From: Tachypleus tridentatus
Taxonomy: Eukaryota > Arthropoda > Merostomata > Xiphosura > Limulidae
Length of the DNA stretch: 64,000 bases
NCBI RefSeq assembly: GCF_004210375.1
Contig: NW_027467782.1
Coordinates: 24,593,276-24,657,275 of the forward strand
Direction of reading: 5' to 3'
This document shows, piece by piece, positions 28,201-43,200 of this stretch. Below the pieces are notes generated by a model, which saw nothing but the letters and a program-made list of their open reading frames with translations, was not told the origin of the DNA and ran no database searches. The first letter of the stretch is position 1. The number at the start of each line of letters is the position of its first letter. A program made the position numbers and the translations under genes.

Positions 28201-31200
28201 TTTCTAAATTCTAACAAAAACCATCCTATGTAATTTCATTGCATTTCAGCAAGGCAATTTTTAACATATTCTAGTCCATGGCATCTTCTGATATTACACC
28301 TACATACACTTGTAGTCCTTTTACTGTGAAAAGGATTGTCCCAGTTTTGACCTTGAGGGGTGAATCTTTCACTTCTCATTAGATCATTCATGTTGTCTTT
28401 CTATTCATCAAGTTTTGTCAGCCCATTGTTAATGATCCTTCAATTTGCTTGTTAAACTTAGTGACTTCAAGTTGTACTGTTATATTCTCTTTGTTTTTAG
28501 TCTCTCCTCTCTCTCAGTTTCCAGTTTTTCATTTCTTTTTTCAGCCTTTCTTTTTCTTCTCTTTTTTTTTGTTGTTTGTTTCTCTCTTTATGTCTTGTTG
28601 TTGTGTAACAAACTCTCATATATCACCATCTTTAAGGCTAAGTTATTTGCCCTTCACCATCCACTTATCAAAGCCAGTTAAAATGGTGTATATGTGGCCT
28701 CTACAATATTTATTCTATTGCTTCAGCTGTGAATTTATAGGCCTATGCTTTACAGTAAGTGTCTGACTTGTTGGCATTTCAACAGTGAAGAAACAGCATA
28801 GAGTTCACTTTTTTTTAAATAATAGTAAATTAAAACAAGTCAAACATATTCAAATGTTCATTACACTGTTGGCTATTACAGTTGTATCCAAATCTTTAAA
28901 TTGTTGTCTCCTTTTCTTAAAGCTCGCACAATCTTGTTCATATTATATAATTTTTACTTTGTTGTTACAATACAGTCTGTGATAATTTCACTTCAGAAAT
29001 AGCCAGAATACACTCTTTATGGCTAAACTCCCACTCAGACTGTCTAGATATATCTAAGTGACCAACTCAAAGTGCATTTTGGATGCATATTTGTTGTCTG
29101 AAAGAGGCCTCAGTTGCTTTACACAATGGTTTTCATGGGATATTATGATGCAATAATTTGTGATAGTGTGAAAATCTTGGAAGGTTCTACTGACATGATT
29201 CAGCAATATACAACAAGTGCCAATTCACAACAATTTAATCAAAGTATGATACATGCACAGCTACGTAACAAACCTGTGGTAAACCATCTCCACAAAAAAT
29301 AAGTGAATTTAACACCAAAGATGTATTCAAACTGTTTAAATCTACCTGTTCATTGAGAGCATATGAAAATAAGTTCATACCATGAATGTGATGTTATGTA
29401 AAGATCTTGTAACATAAATTTTCAATTAATTTTGATTTTTGCCATTGGTTATAATCATACACAACATTATAGCAAAGTTCTTGAGAAAAACTTAGTTTCT
29501 TTCCTGAGTTTTAAAGTATAATCATGGTATAAATAAACTTTTGTATCTCCATAAGAAAATAAATGCTTTAATTAGCAAAGATGTATTTCCAACATTCAAG
29601 TGCAATACATATTTTTTTATATGTTAGTAATGTAAATGTATTTGGAAGAAGTGAAGAGGCATGTCACTTAAAGATTATTCATGTCTCTAGGAAATATTCA
29701 AAATGCTTTTTGGATTGATGTGGTAAATTTTGTTCCACCATTGACTATCTCACATAGGAAAATGAGAAAATATTGGAACACCTGAAAATTGTAAGAACTC
29801 AGCAGATGGGACCTTTATCAGCAGCCTCCATGGAAAATGGTGCATACCAGCGTGGATGCAGTCACGTTCTCAGGTAATTATATTAAATCTCCATTTATAT
29901 AAAAGTATAAATCACCATACATGTTATCATGTTCTTCAGTAATTTTTTATATCTACTTACAAGGGAATAGTTAATACCAGTGTGGATTCCACCATGGTTT
30001 CAAGTGATTGCAATTAATTTTATTTCTATTTACAAGATAAATTGTGTGTACCAGGGTAGATATAATGTTCTCACGTAACTGTTTTATCAAATTATAAGAA
30101 AAGTGATGCATTTCATGCTTACAGAATTAAGAAATAAGAGTTTAAATGAAAGTAACTAACAAAGGATTAATAATCATATTGACAAAAGTCTTAAAGTAAT
30201 GGGGACAAAATAAACTGAAGAAGCAAAAATATAAAAGTTCTGAGGTTACATGGAGAATGGTACATATCATTGTGGATATCTTTGAAGTAATTGTTTTAAT
30301 GTCTAATTACATGGAGAATGGTACATATCATTGTGGATATCTTTGAAGTAATTGTTTTAATGTCTAATTACATGGAGAATGGTACATATCATTGTGGATA
30401 TCTTTGAAGTAATTGTTTTAATGTCTAATTACATGGAGAATGGTACATATCATTGTGGATATCTTTGAAGTAATTGTTTTAATGTCTAATTACATGGAGA
30501 ATGGTACATATCATTGTGGATATCTTTGAAGTAATTGTTTTAATGTCTAATTACATGGAGAATGGTACATATCATTGTGGATATCTTTGAAGTAATTGTT
30601 TTAATGTCTAATTACATGGAGAATGGTACATATCATTGTGGATATCTTTGAAGTAATTGTTTTAATGTCTAATTACATGGAGAATGGTACATATCATTGT
30701 GGATATCTTTGAAGTAATTGTTTTAATGTCTAATATCTTTGAAGTAATTTTACATGGAGAATGAATGGTACATATTGTGGATATCTTTGAAGTAATTGTT
30801 TTAATGTCTAATTACATGGAGAATGGTACATATCATTGTGGGTACATTCTGGATATCTTTGAAGTAATTGTTTTAATGTCTAATTACATGGAGAATGGTA
30901 CATATCATTGTGGATATCTTTGAAGTAATTGTTTTAATGTCTAATTACATGGAGAATGGTACATATTATTGTGGATATCTTTGAAGTAATTGTTTTAATG
31001 TCTAATTACATGGAGAATGGTACATATCATTGTGGATATCTTTGAAGTAATGTTTTAATGTCTAATTACATGGAGAATGGTACATATCATTGTGGATATC
31101 TTTGAAGTAATTGTTTTAATGTCTAATTACATGGAGAATGGTACATATCATTGTGGATATCTTTGAAGTAATTGTTTTAATGTCTAATTACATGGATGAC

Positions 31201-34200
31201 AATGGTACAATCATTACATGGAGAATATTTGTGAATTGTTCTTAATTACATGGAGAGTAATTGTTTTAATGTCTAATTAATGGATTTGGATATCAAGTAA
31301 TTGTTTTAATGTCTAATTACATGGATATCATATCATTGAAGTAATTGTTTTAATGTCTAATTACATGGAGAATGGTACATATCATTGTGGATATCTTTGA
31401 AGTAATTGTTTTAATGTCTAATTACATGGAGAATGGTACATATCATTGTGGATATCTTGAAGTAATTGTTTTAATGTCTAATTACATGGATGGAGAATGT
31501 GTATCAAGTAATTGTTTTAATGTCTAATTACATGTGGTACATATCATTGTGATATCTTTGAAGTAATTGTTTTAATGTCTAATTACATGGAGAATGGTAC
31601 ATATCATTGTGGATATCTTTGAAGTAATTGTTTTAATGTCTAATTACATGGAGAATGGTACATATCATTGTGGATATCTTTGAAGTAATTGTTTTAATGT
31701 CTAATTACATGGAGAATGGTACATATCATTGTGGATATCTTTGAAGTAATTGTTTTAATGTCTAATTACATGGAGAATGGTACATATCATTGTGGATATC
31801 TTTGAAGTAATTGTTTTAATGTCTAATTACATGGAGAATGGTACATATCATTGTGGATATCTTTGAAGTAATTGTTTTAATGTCTAATTACATGGAGAAT
31901 GGTACATATCATTGTGGATATCTTTGAAGTAATTGTTTTAATGTCTAATTACATGGAGAATGGTACATATCATTGTGGATATCTTTGAAGTAATTGTTTT
32001 AATGTCTAATTACATGGAGAATGGTACATATCATTGTGGATATCTTTGAAGTAATTGTTTTAATGTCTAATTACATGGAGAATGGTACATATCATTGTGG
32101 ATATCTTTGAAGTAATTGTTTTAATGTCTAATTACATGGAGAATGGTACATATCATTGTGGATATCTTTGAAGTAATTGTTTTAATGTCTAATTACATGG
32201 AGAATGGTACATATCATTGTGGATATCTTTGAAGTAATTGTTTTAATGTCTAATTACATGGAGAATGGTACATATCATTGTGGATATCTTTGAAGTAATT
32301 GTTTTAATGTCTAATTACATGGAGAATGGTACATATCATTGTGGATATCTTTGAAGTAATTGTTTTAATGTCTAATTACATGGAGAATGGTACATATCAT
32401 TGTGGATATCTTTGAAGTAATTGTTTTAATGTCTAATTACATGGAGAATGGTACATATCATTGTGGATATCTTTGAAGTAATTGTTTTAATGTCTAATTA
32501 CATGGAGAATGGTACATATCATTGTGGATATCTTTGAAGTAATTGTTTTAATGTCTAATTACATGGAGAATGGTACATATTTGTGGATATCTTTGAAGTA
32601 ATTGTTTTAATGTCTAATTACATGGAGAATGGTACATATCATTGTGGATATCTTTGAAGTAATTGTTTTAATGTCTAATTACATGGAGAATGGTACATAT
32701 CATTGTGGATATCTTTGAAGTAATTGTTTTAATGTCTAATTACATGGAGAATGGTACATATCATTGTGGATATCTTTGAAGTAATTGTTTTAATGTCTAA
32801 TTACATGGAGAATGGTACATATCATTGTGGATATCTTTGAAGTAATTGTTTTAATGTCTAATTACATGGAGAATGGTACATATCATTGTGGATATCTTTG
32901 AAGTAATTGTTTTAATGTCTAATTACATGGAGAATCTTTGAAGTAATTGTTTTAATGTCAATTACATGGATATATCATTTGGATATCTTTGAAGTAATTG
33001 TTTTAATGTCTAATTACATGGAGAATGGTACATATCATTGTGGATATCTTTGAAGTAATTGTTTTAATGTCTAATTACATGGAGAATGGTACATATCATT
33101 GTGGATATCTTTGAAGTAATTGTTTTAATGTCTAATTACATGGAGAATGGTACATATCATTGTGGATATCTTTGAAGTAATTGTTTTAATGTCTAATTAC
33201 ATGGAGAATGGTACATATCATTGTGGATATCTTTGAAGTAATTGTTTTAATGTCTAATTACATGGAGAATGGTACATATCATTGTGGATATCTTTGAAGT
33301 AATTGTTTTAATGTCTAATTACATGGAGAATGGTACATATCATTGTGGATATCTTTGAAGTAATTGTTTTAATGTCTAATTACATGGAGAATGGTACATA
33401 TCATTGTGGATATCTTTGAAGTAATTGTTTTAATGTCTAATTACATGGAGAATGGTACATATCATTGTGGATATCTTTGAAGTAATTGTTTTAATGTCTA
33501 ATTACATGGAGAATGGTACATATCATTGTGGATATCTTTGAAGTAATTGTTTTAATGTCTAATTACATGGAGAATGGTACATATCATTGTGGATATCTTT
33601 GAAGTAATTGTTTTAATGTCTAATTACATGGAGAATGGTACATATCATTGTGGATATCTTTGAAGTAATTGTTTTAATGTCTAATTACATGGAGAATGGT
33701 ACATATCATTGTGGATATCTTTGAAGTAATTGTTTTAATGTCTAATTACATGGAGAATGGTACATATCATTGTGGATATCTTTGAAGTAATTGTTTTAAT
33801 GTCTAATTACATGGAGAATGGTACATATCATTGTGGATATCTTTGAAGTAATTGTTTTAATGTCTAATTACATGGAGAATGGTACATATCATTGTGGATA
33901 TCTTTGAAGTAATTGTTTTAATGTCTAATTACATGGAGAATGGTACATATCATTGTGGATATCTTTGAAGTAATTGTTTTAATGTCTAATTACATGGAGA
34001 ATGGTACATATCATTGTGGATATCTTTGAAGTAATTGTTTTAATGTCTAATTACATGGAGAATGGTACATATCATTGTGGATATCTTTGAAGTAATTGTT
34101 TTAATGTCTAATTACATGGAGAATGGTACATATCATTGTGGATATCTTTGAAGTAATTGTTTTAATGTCTAATTACATGGAGAATGGTACATATCATTGT

Positions 34201-37200
34201 GGATATCTTTGAAGTAATTGTTTTAATGTCTAATTACATGGAGAATGGTACATATCATTGTGGATATCTTTGAAGTAATTGTTTTAATGTCTAATTACAT
34301 GGAGAATGGTACATATCATTGTGGATATCTTTGAAGTAATTGTTTTAATGTCTAATTACATGGAGAATGGTACATATCATTGTGGATATCTTTGAAGTAA
34401 TTGTTTTAATGTCTAATTACATGGAGAATGGTACATATCATTGTGGATATCTTTGAAGTAATTGTTTTAATGTCTAATTACATGGAGAATGGTACATATC
34501 ATTGTGGATATCTTTGAAGTAATTGTTTTAATGTCTAATTACATGGAGAATGGTACATATCATTGTGGATATCTTTGAAGTAATTGTTTTAATGTCTAAT
34601 TACATGGAGAATGGTACATATCATTGTGGATATCTTTGAAGTAATTGTTTTAATGTCTAATTACATGGAGAATGGTACATATCATTGTGGATATCTTTGA
34701 AGTAATTGTTTTAATGTCTAATTACATGGAGAATGGTACATATCATTGTGGATATCTTTGAAGTAATTGTTTTAATGTCTAATTACATGGAGAATGGTAC
34801 ATATCATTGTGGATATGGATATTTTGAAGTAATTGTTTTAATGTCTAATTACATGGAGAATGGTACATATCATTGTGGATATCTTTGAAGTAATTGTTTT
34901 AATGTCTAATTACATGGAGAATGGTACATATCATTGTGGATATCTTTGAAGTAATTGTTTTAATGTCTAATTACATGGAGAATGGTACATATCATTGTGG
35001 ATATCTTTGAAGTAATTGTTTTAATGTCTAATTACATGGAGAATGGTACATATCATTGTGGATATCTTTGAAGTAATTGTTTTAATGTCTAATTACATGG
35101 AGAATGGTACATATTGTGGATATCTTGGATATCTTTGAAGTAATTGTTTTAATGTCTAATTACATGGAGAATGGTACATATCATTGTGGATATCTTTGAA
35201 GTAATTGTTTTAATGTCTAATTACATGGAGAATGGTACATATCATTGTGGATATCTTTGAAGTAATTGTTTTAATGTCTAATTACATGGAGAATGGTACA
35301 TATCATTGTGGATATCTTTGAAGTAATTGTTTTAATGTCTAATTACATGGAGAATGGTACATATCATTGTGGATATCTTTGAAGTAATTGTTTTAATGTC
35401 TAATTACATGGAGAATGGTACATATCATTGTGGATATCTTTGAAGTAATTGTTTTAATGTCTAATTACATGGAGAATGGTACATATCATTGTGGATATCT
35501 TTGAAGTAATTGTTTTAATGTCTAATTACATGGAGAATGGTACATATCATTGTGGATATCTTTGAAGTAATTGTTTTAATGTCTAATTACATGGAGAATG
35601 GTACATATCATTGTGGATATCTTTGAAGTAATTGTTTTAATGTCTAATTACATGGAGAATGGTACATATCATTGTGGATATCTTTGAAGTAATTGTTTTA
35701 ATGTCTAATTACATGGAGAATGGTACATATCATTGTGGATATCTTTGAAGTAATTGTTTTAATGTCTAATTACATGGAGAATGGTACATATCATTGTGGA
35801 TATCTTTGAAGTAATTGTTTTAATGTCTAATTACATGGAGAATGGTACATATCATTGTGGATATCTTTGAAGTAATTGTTTTAATGTCTAATTACATGGA
35901 GAATGGTACATATCATTGTGGATATCTTTGAAGTAATTGTTTTAATGTCTAATTACATGGAGAATGGTACATATCATTGTGGATATCTTTGAAGTAATTG
36001 TTTTAATGTCTAATTACATGGAGAATGGTACATATCATTGTGGATATCTTTGAAGTAATTGTTTTAATGTCTAATTACATGGAGAATGGTACATATCATT
36101 GTGGATATCTTTGAAGTAATTGTTTTAATGTCTAATTACATGGAGAATGGTACATATCATTGTGGATATCTTTGAAGTAATTGTTTTAATGTCTAATTAC
36201 ATGGAGAATGGTACATATCATTGTGGATATCTTTGAAGTAATTGTTTTAATGTCTAATTACATGGAGAATGGTACATATCATTGTGGATATCTTTGAAGT
36301 AATTGTTTTAATGTCTAATTACATGGAGAATGGTACATATCATTGTGGATATCTTTGAAGTAATTGTTTTAATGTCTAATTACATGGAGAATGGTACATA
36401 TCATTGTGGATATCTTTGAAGTAATTGTTTTAATGTCTAATTACATGGAGAATGGTACATATCATTGTGGATATCTTTGAAGTAATTGTTTTAATGTCTA
36501 ATTACATGGAGAATGGTACATATCATTGTGGATATCTTTGAAGTAATTGTTTTAATGTCTAATTACATGGAGAATGGTACATATCATTGTGGATATCTTT
36601 GAAGTAATTGTTTTAATGTCTAATTACATGGAGAATGGTACATATCATTGTGGATATCTTTGAAGTAATTGTTTTAATGTCTAATTACATGGAGAATGGT
36701 ACATATCATTGTGGATATCTTTGAAGTAATTGTTTTAATGTCTAATTACATGGATAATGGTACATATCATTGTGGATATCTTTGAAGTAATTGTTTTAAT
36801 GTCTAATTACATGGAGAATGGTACATATCATTGTGGATATCTTTGAAGTAATTGTTTTAATGTCTAATTACATGGAGAATGGTACATATCATTGTGGATA
36901 TCTTTGAAGTAATTGTTTTAATGTCTAATTACATGGAGAATGGTACATATCATTGTGGATATCTTTGAAGTAATTGTTTTAATGTCTAATTACATGGAGA
37001 ATGGTACATTGTGGATATCTTTGAAGTAATTGTGTCTAATTACATGATATCTTTGGATATCTTTGAAGTAATTGTTTTAATGTCTAATTACATGGAGAAT
37101 GGTACATATCATTGTGGATATCTTTGAAGTAATTGTTTTAATGTCTAATTACATGGAGAATGGTACATATCATTGTGGATATCTTTGAAGTAATTGTTTT

Positions 37201-40200
37201 AATGTCTAATTACATGGAGAATGGTACATATCATTGTGGATATCTTTGAAGTAATTGTTTTAATGTCTAATTACATGGAGAATGGTACATATCATTGTGG
37301 ATATCTTTGAAGTAATTGTTTTAATGTCTAATTACATGGAGAATGGTACATATCATTGTGGATATCTTTGAAGTAATTGTTTTAATGTCTAATTACATGG
37401 AGAATGGTACATATCATTGTGGATATCTTTGAAGTAATTGTTTTAATGTCTAATTACATGGAGAATGGTACATATCATTGTGGATATCTTTGAAGTAATT
37501 GTTTTAATGTCTAATTACATGGAGAATGGTACATATCATTGTGGATATCTTTGAAGTAATTGTTTTAATGTCTAATTACATGGAGAATGGTACATATCAT
37601 TGTGGATATCTTTGAAGTAATTGTTTTAATGTCTAATTACATGGAGAATGGTACATATCATTGTGGATATCTTTGAAGTAATTGTTTTAATGTCTAATTA
37701 CATGGAGAATGGTATATGGAGAATTGTGGATATCTTTGAAGTAATTGTTTTAATGTCTAATTACATGGATAATGGTACATATCATTGTGGATATCTTTGA
37801 AGTAATTGTTTTAATGTCTAATTACATGGATAATGGTACATATTATTGTGGATATTTTGAAGTAATTGTTTTAATGTCTAATTACATGGAGAATGGTACA
37901 TATCATTGTGGATATCTTTGAAGTAATTGTTTTAGTGTCTAATTACATGGAGAATGGTACATATCATTGTGGATATCTTTAAGTAATTTTTAATGTCTAT
38001 GCAAAAACGTCTCCTTTGGGTTGAGAAAATATTTTACATGGAAGAGCGAACAACGTTTCGACCTTCTTCGGTCATCATCAGGTTCACCATATATAATTAC
38101 ATCTTTGAAGTAATTGTTTTAATGTATAATTACATGGAGAATGGAAGATATCACTGGATATTTTTGAAGTAATTGTTTTAATGTCTAATTACATGGAGAA
38201 TGGTACATATCATTGTGGATATCTTTGAAGTAATTGTTTTAATGTCTAATTACATGGAGAATGGTACATATCATTGTGGATATCTTTGAAGTAATTGTTT
38301 TAATGTCTAATTACATGGAGAATGGTACATATCATTGTGGATATCTTTGAAGTAATTGTTTTAATGTCTAATTACATGGAGAATGGTACATATCATTGTG
38401 GATATTTTTGAAGTAATTGTTTTAATGTCTAATTACATGGAGAATGGTACATATCATTGTGGATATCTTTGAAGTAATTGTTTTAATGTCTAATTACATG
38501 GAGAAAGGCACATATCATTGTGGATATCTTTCAAGTTATTGTTTTAGTGTTTGATTGCATGGAGAATGGTACATATCATTGTGGATATCTTTGAAGTAAT
38601 TGTTTTAATGTCTAATTACAAGGAGAAAGGCACATCATTGTGGATATCTTTGAAGTAATTGTTTTAATGTGTAATTACAAGGAGAAAGGCACATATCATT
38701 GTGGATATCTTGAAGTAATTGTTTTCATGTGTAGTTACATGATGAATAATATTTACCATTGTGGATTTCTTCAGGTAGTTGTTCCCCTCATTCTGGATTC
38801 CTGTGATTTGTGAGGGACCTCCCAGGGAGGTTCTGTTCTTTTAGTTTACCTCTTTTGGGATCTAAAGATCCACCAACATGTGTGTTGTGCATGGTGACCC
38901 ATGAAGAGGAGGAGAAGATCCTGATGGTTGAGGGGTCCAACCTTAACATACCACTGTGGCCTTGAATTTCTGTAGATGGGCAATCCCTGGGTTGCTCCCC
39001 TTGGGTCAGTTGGCTGGTTTACTTGGCCTAGGGTTAACCAAGTACCAGTGTTGGATGTTCTCAGCAGGTGTTGTGGACATTGTACCTGATGCTGGTGTTT
39101 GGGTATAGTGCTCATGAAACCCTGGTGTTGCTGCAGTGTTCTTGTTTGGCATTGTAATGCATCCACTCATAGGGCTTTATGGTGGGTGGGGACAGTGGAC
39201 ACCGAAAAATTCTTTTTTTATTATGGACCATCCAAATAAAAAGTTAACCAAAATAGTGAAAAACAGTTTATGAGTAAACAATCACATTTTGAAGATTCTG
39301 AGCAGCAATCTTTAACATTTGTAACTTCTGTACCTTCTTTTATTATACTACATTTTCTTTCAGACAAACCTTTAGGGCAAATGTCTCCCTTTTTCATTCA
39401 GAAGGGACCAGAAGGTCTCACTGGCTCTCCAAAGTTGGTCAGAAGGATTCGCTCTTGTGACATATTGGTAGAAATATCCACATCTCGAGCACAGTGAATT
39501 CCTCTTACATTCCAAGGCAATATACCTATTGAGGTTATGCCTCATTCAACTTTGAATTCGTAACAAGAAGTTTTTGTTGATAAAAGGAGTTGAAGAACAT
39601 CCTGAGTCAGAGATTCCCACTGGTTTCTCCCACCACAAGGAGTTTCTTCAGTAAGGTGTATCTCCACTCCCAAAGATGGAATTATGATGCCGATCAATGT
39701 CCTCATTTTAACATTTACATCACAGCATCCACCTGCTACCAACAAGGCAGGTTATTTTAACTGCAAGGTACGGCCATACATTCCAAACCCTCTCGGATAG
39801 TTCCAGTGTCAGCCATTTGATCACTCGGAGACATCATGTCTTGGTTCCTTTACATGTGCTCGTTGCAGTGGCAAGGATTATGGTGTCTATGAGTATGAAA
39901 CAGACCCTTGTTGCATCACTTGCAATGGCTCTCACCCATCTTACTTTTATTCTTGCCCTAAATGGTTGGAAGGAATAAAAAGGTACAGTGTTTAAAGACG
40001 ATTCAAAATATTACTTGCCCTGAGGCTTGAAAATTGCTATCTACCACTTTATGTTGGACTTATGCTGATGCACTTCATTCCACTACTACAGTGGGAGTAC
40101 AGACAGATCTCTCTGTACCTCCAAAAGAATCATTCTCAAAACAAACAGAAAGTCTTCTGACATCCATGGTTAAAAAAGTTAATGAATCAATGTCAACACC

Positions 40201-43200
40201 CATCTTTGTCTCTAACATTAATTTCAGCAAACCCCAATATCTGCTTCCTTTGGTTTTGGTTACACTTTCTTCTCCTTTCCCAAGGTGCAAAATGATCATT
40301 TGTTTGCACCCTAAGTCACTGGAATCCTCTTCTAACAACAAAGACTTGCCCAATCAACCCAGGGTAGGATCCATTGAGGTTGGTAAACCTCCCTCGAATA
40401 AAGACAATAAAGAAATAAAACATGGTCTGCACCCAATTTGCCTACACGTAAATAAAAGTAGCCACCTTGATACAATGGAACTGTTGAAGTTTACATTCTA
40501 ATCTGGGTGACATCAAAACACTTATTTCTTTCTACCATCCTGTATGTCTTTCCTTACAGGAAATCTTTCTGAAACTTGCTGATACAATCACCTTTCAGCA
40601 GTTTTCTTTGTACAGAAATGACAGGCTGTGTGATGGACAAGTGCATGGAGGGGTAGCACTGTTGGTTGATCAGCATGTGCTTACCCTGTCTTTGTTACTC
40701 AACACACCCTTGGAGGCTGTAGCCATTTGTGTTTCTTTGTGTCGTACCATCACTGTTTGTTCTCTCTACCTGTTGACTAGAGAGACCTATGATCAATCAG
40801 ACCTTGATGCTCTCATTAAACAGTTGCCATCTCCATTTTTTAATGCTGGGGGCTTTAATGGAAATCGTCCCCTCTGAGGAAGTGCTGATATTGATGGGAG
40901 GGTCACTCCATAGAGTGTATGCTCTCAGATCACAACTTTTCTCTCTTCAATAGTGGTTCTTATACTTATTTTCATGCATCTAGTCAGTTCTTTACTGCTT
41001 TTGATCTCTCCATTTACTCCCCTTCACTATTCTCCCACTTTTCGTGGAGGGTTGACAATAACCCATGCAGCAGTGATAATTTTTCTACAATTTTGAGAGA
41101 GACTGGCTGTGGTCAATGCCACCCAACCCATGTGCACCAATGGAAAAAGGATCAAGCAAACTTGCTCTCTTTCACTGTTCTTACAGAACTTGATCCTGCC
41201 ATCATCTGTATGCCATCAATAGACGACTGTGTGACAGCAATAACTGACTGTATTGTACAGAAAGCTGCTCAAAGTATTCCTAAAGCCTTGACATGTTTTC
41301 CACAATATCATCATCTGTGGTGGAATCTTGCCTGCCACATGGCACAGAAGACTCAAAAATGGACGTGGGATACTTTTCATAGGTATCCCACATTCTCGAA
41401 TCGCATCGCTTTCCAACAGGGCCATGCACATGCTTGGTGGGTAATATGTCAAAGCCAGAAGGACTCTTGGATTAAGTTCACAATCAACATATCACCAGTT
41501 GGGCAGAGTGATTACTTCTTTCCTTTGAGCTGATTGTCTCTGTGACTATAATCGTCCCCTTACACTGGCTCTTCATCAGTCTGTCAGTACATTCGGTTGG
41601 ACCTGATGATGTGCTCTATGAAATGCTGTGCTATCTCTCTCCTGCTTCTCTTGCTGTTTTTCTGATTGTTTTCAACCAGATGTGGCAGGAGAATGTTTTC
41701 CTGATGCCTGGCACTGAGCTATATTCCTATCTTTCTCTAAGCCTGGGAAGGATCCGAAGATTCCTTCAAACTACCATCCAATTGCTTTGATGAAATGTCT
41801 CTGTAACACCTTAGAGAGGATAGTTAAAGCTCGTCTTGTTTGGTTCCTTGAAGACAATAACCTCCTTTCGCCCACCCAGTGTGTGTTCTAACGACAGTGC
41901 TCCACCATGGACCACTTGATTCGACCTGAAACATTAATCAGAGAAGCTTTTCTCAAATGACAAAATCTTGTATCAATATTCTTTGATATTGAGAAGGCTT
42001 GTGACACAACATGGAGGTATGGCATTTCGCTAGACCTCCATATATATGGGTTACTTAGCCATTTACCCATGTTTATTAAAAAATTTTTAATGGACAGGTG
42101 ATTCCAAGTTCATGTGGGTTCAACACATTCCAGTTTTTATCTACAGGAACTTGGAGTTCTTCAGGGCTGTGTTTTGAGTGACACATTTTTCAGTATAAAG
42201 ATTAATGCCATCACTGAACTACTCCCTCTTACTGTTGCATACGGTCTCTTTGTCAATGACTTTCACATTTCATGTCAATCATCAAACATGCAGTATATTG
42301 AGCGACAGCTACAAACTGCCCTCAATTGTTTTCTGAAGTGAATCACTGCAAACAGTTTTAATTCTCTCTCTCTAAAACTGTTTGTATGCACTTTTGCCAC
42401 CAATGGGGTATTCACCCTGATCCTGAACTCAATATTGGTGAAGTTGTGCTTACTGTGGTCCCTGAAACAAAGTTCTTTGGGCTTATCTTTGACTGTAAGC
42501 TGAGCTTCATACCACACATCAAACAGCTACAGGTCAAATGTACAAGAGCACTGAACATCCTCCATGTCCACTCTTTCACATCTTGGGAAGTGGATCAATG
42601 TTCTTTGCTAAAGATATATCAGGCTATTACTTGTTCAAAACTGGAGTATGGATCACTGGTCTATGGCTCTGCCAGCACCTTGGCCTTCAAGATCATCATC
42701 AGGGACTTCAGCTCTGCACCAGGGCTTTCAGCACTTCCCCTGTTCATAGCTTATACGTAGAATCTCATGAACCTTCTTTGCACCTCTGCCGTTTGCAACT
42801 GTCTTTACTGTATTCTTCAAAACTTCAGTCCTTACCATAACATTCCACCTGGGATTATGTTTTCCTTCCTCAGTGGGCCATGCTTTTGTAAAACAGACAG
42901 TCAGCCATTGCTCCTTTTGGCCTTTGTATCCAAGTACAGTTGGATGAATTGGGTCTATCCTTGGATAACATTTGCTGTATCCACTGGTCAGCTCATCCTA
43001 CCATGGCTTATTACAGTCCCAAGATGTAACCTTTCTTTAAGTCATCTGAGAAAAGCAGACACTCCTGATTGGAAATACTGTATGTTATTTGCAGAACATC
43101 TTTCAAACCACCCTTCCATTCCAGATGGTTCAAAATCAGGTGACTCTGTGGGCTCAGCCATGGTTTGGTGGTTGTGCACAGAATCCTCTCTACAGTTTCT

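Larger units (their letters stand above)
24644..29390 (-). mobile_element. Dead Ty3/Gypsy LTR retrotransposon with Gmr1-like gene order
   Basis: Two diverged direct repeats (about 24644-25300 and 28760-29390) bound an internal region coding on the - strand. Reading 5' to 3' on that strand: gag with a probable zinc knuckle (about 27850), protease region (VLTDGAVRKFPIV near 27520), integrase (about 27260-26210), reverse transcriptase (about 26110-25640) and the end of RNase H (about 25480-25390). Integrase precedes RT, unlike typical Ty3/Gypsy and like the Gmr1 group. Every domain carries stops and frameshifts, so it is inactive. It sits in ATR intron 9, antisense to the gene. Confidence 0.8.

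Noticed and set aside
24644..29390. Ty1/Copia element, because integrase precedes RT
   Set aside because: RT and integrase motifs are Ty3/Gypsy-like; the order alone does not make it Copia.
30240..38775. CRISPR-like or protein-coding repeat array
   Set aside because: The units are contiguous with no unique spacers, the DNA is eukaryotic, and every frame contains stops within one or two units.
40034..40501. A host gene encoded by the 155-codon ORF
   Set aside because: It lies within the ORF1 region of the LINE and carries its C-terminal gag features.
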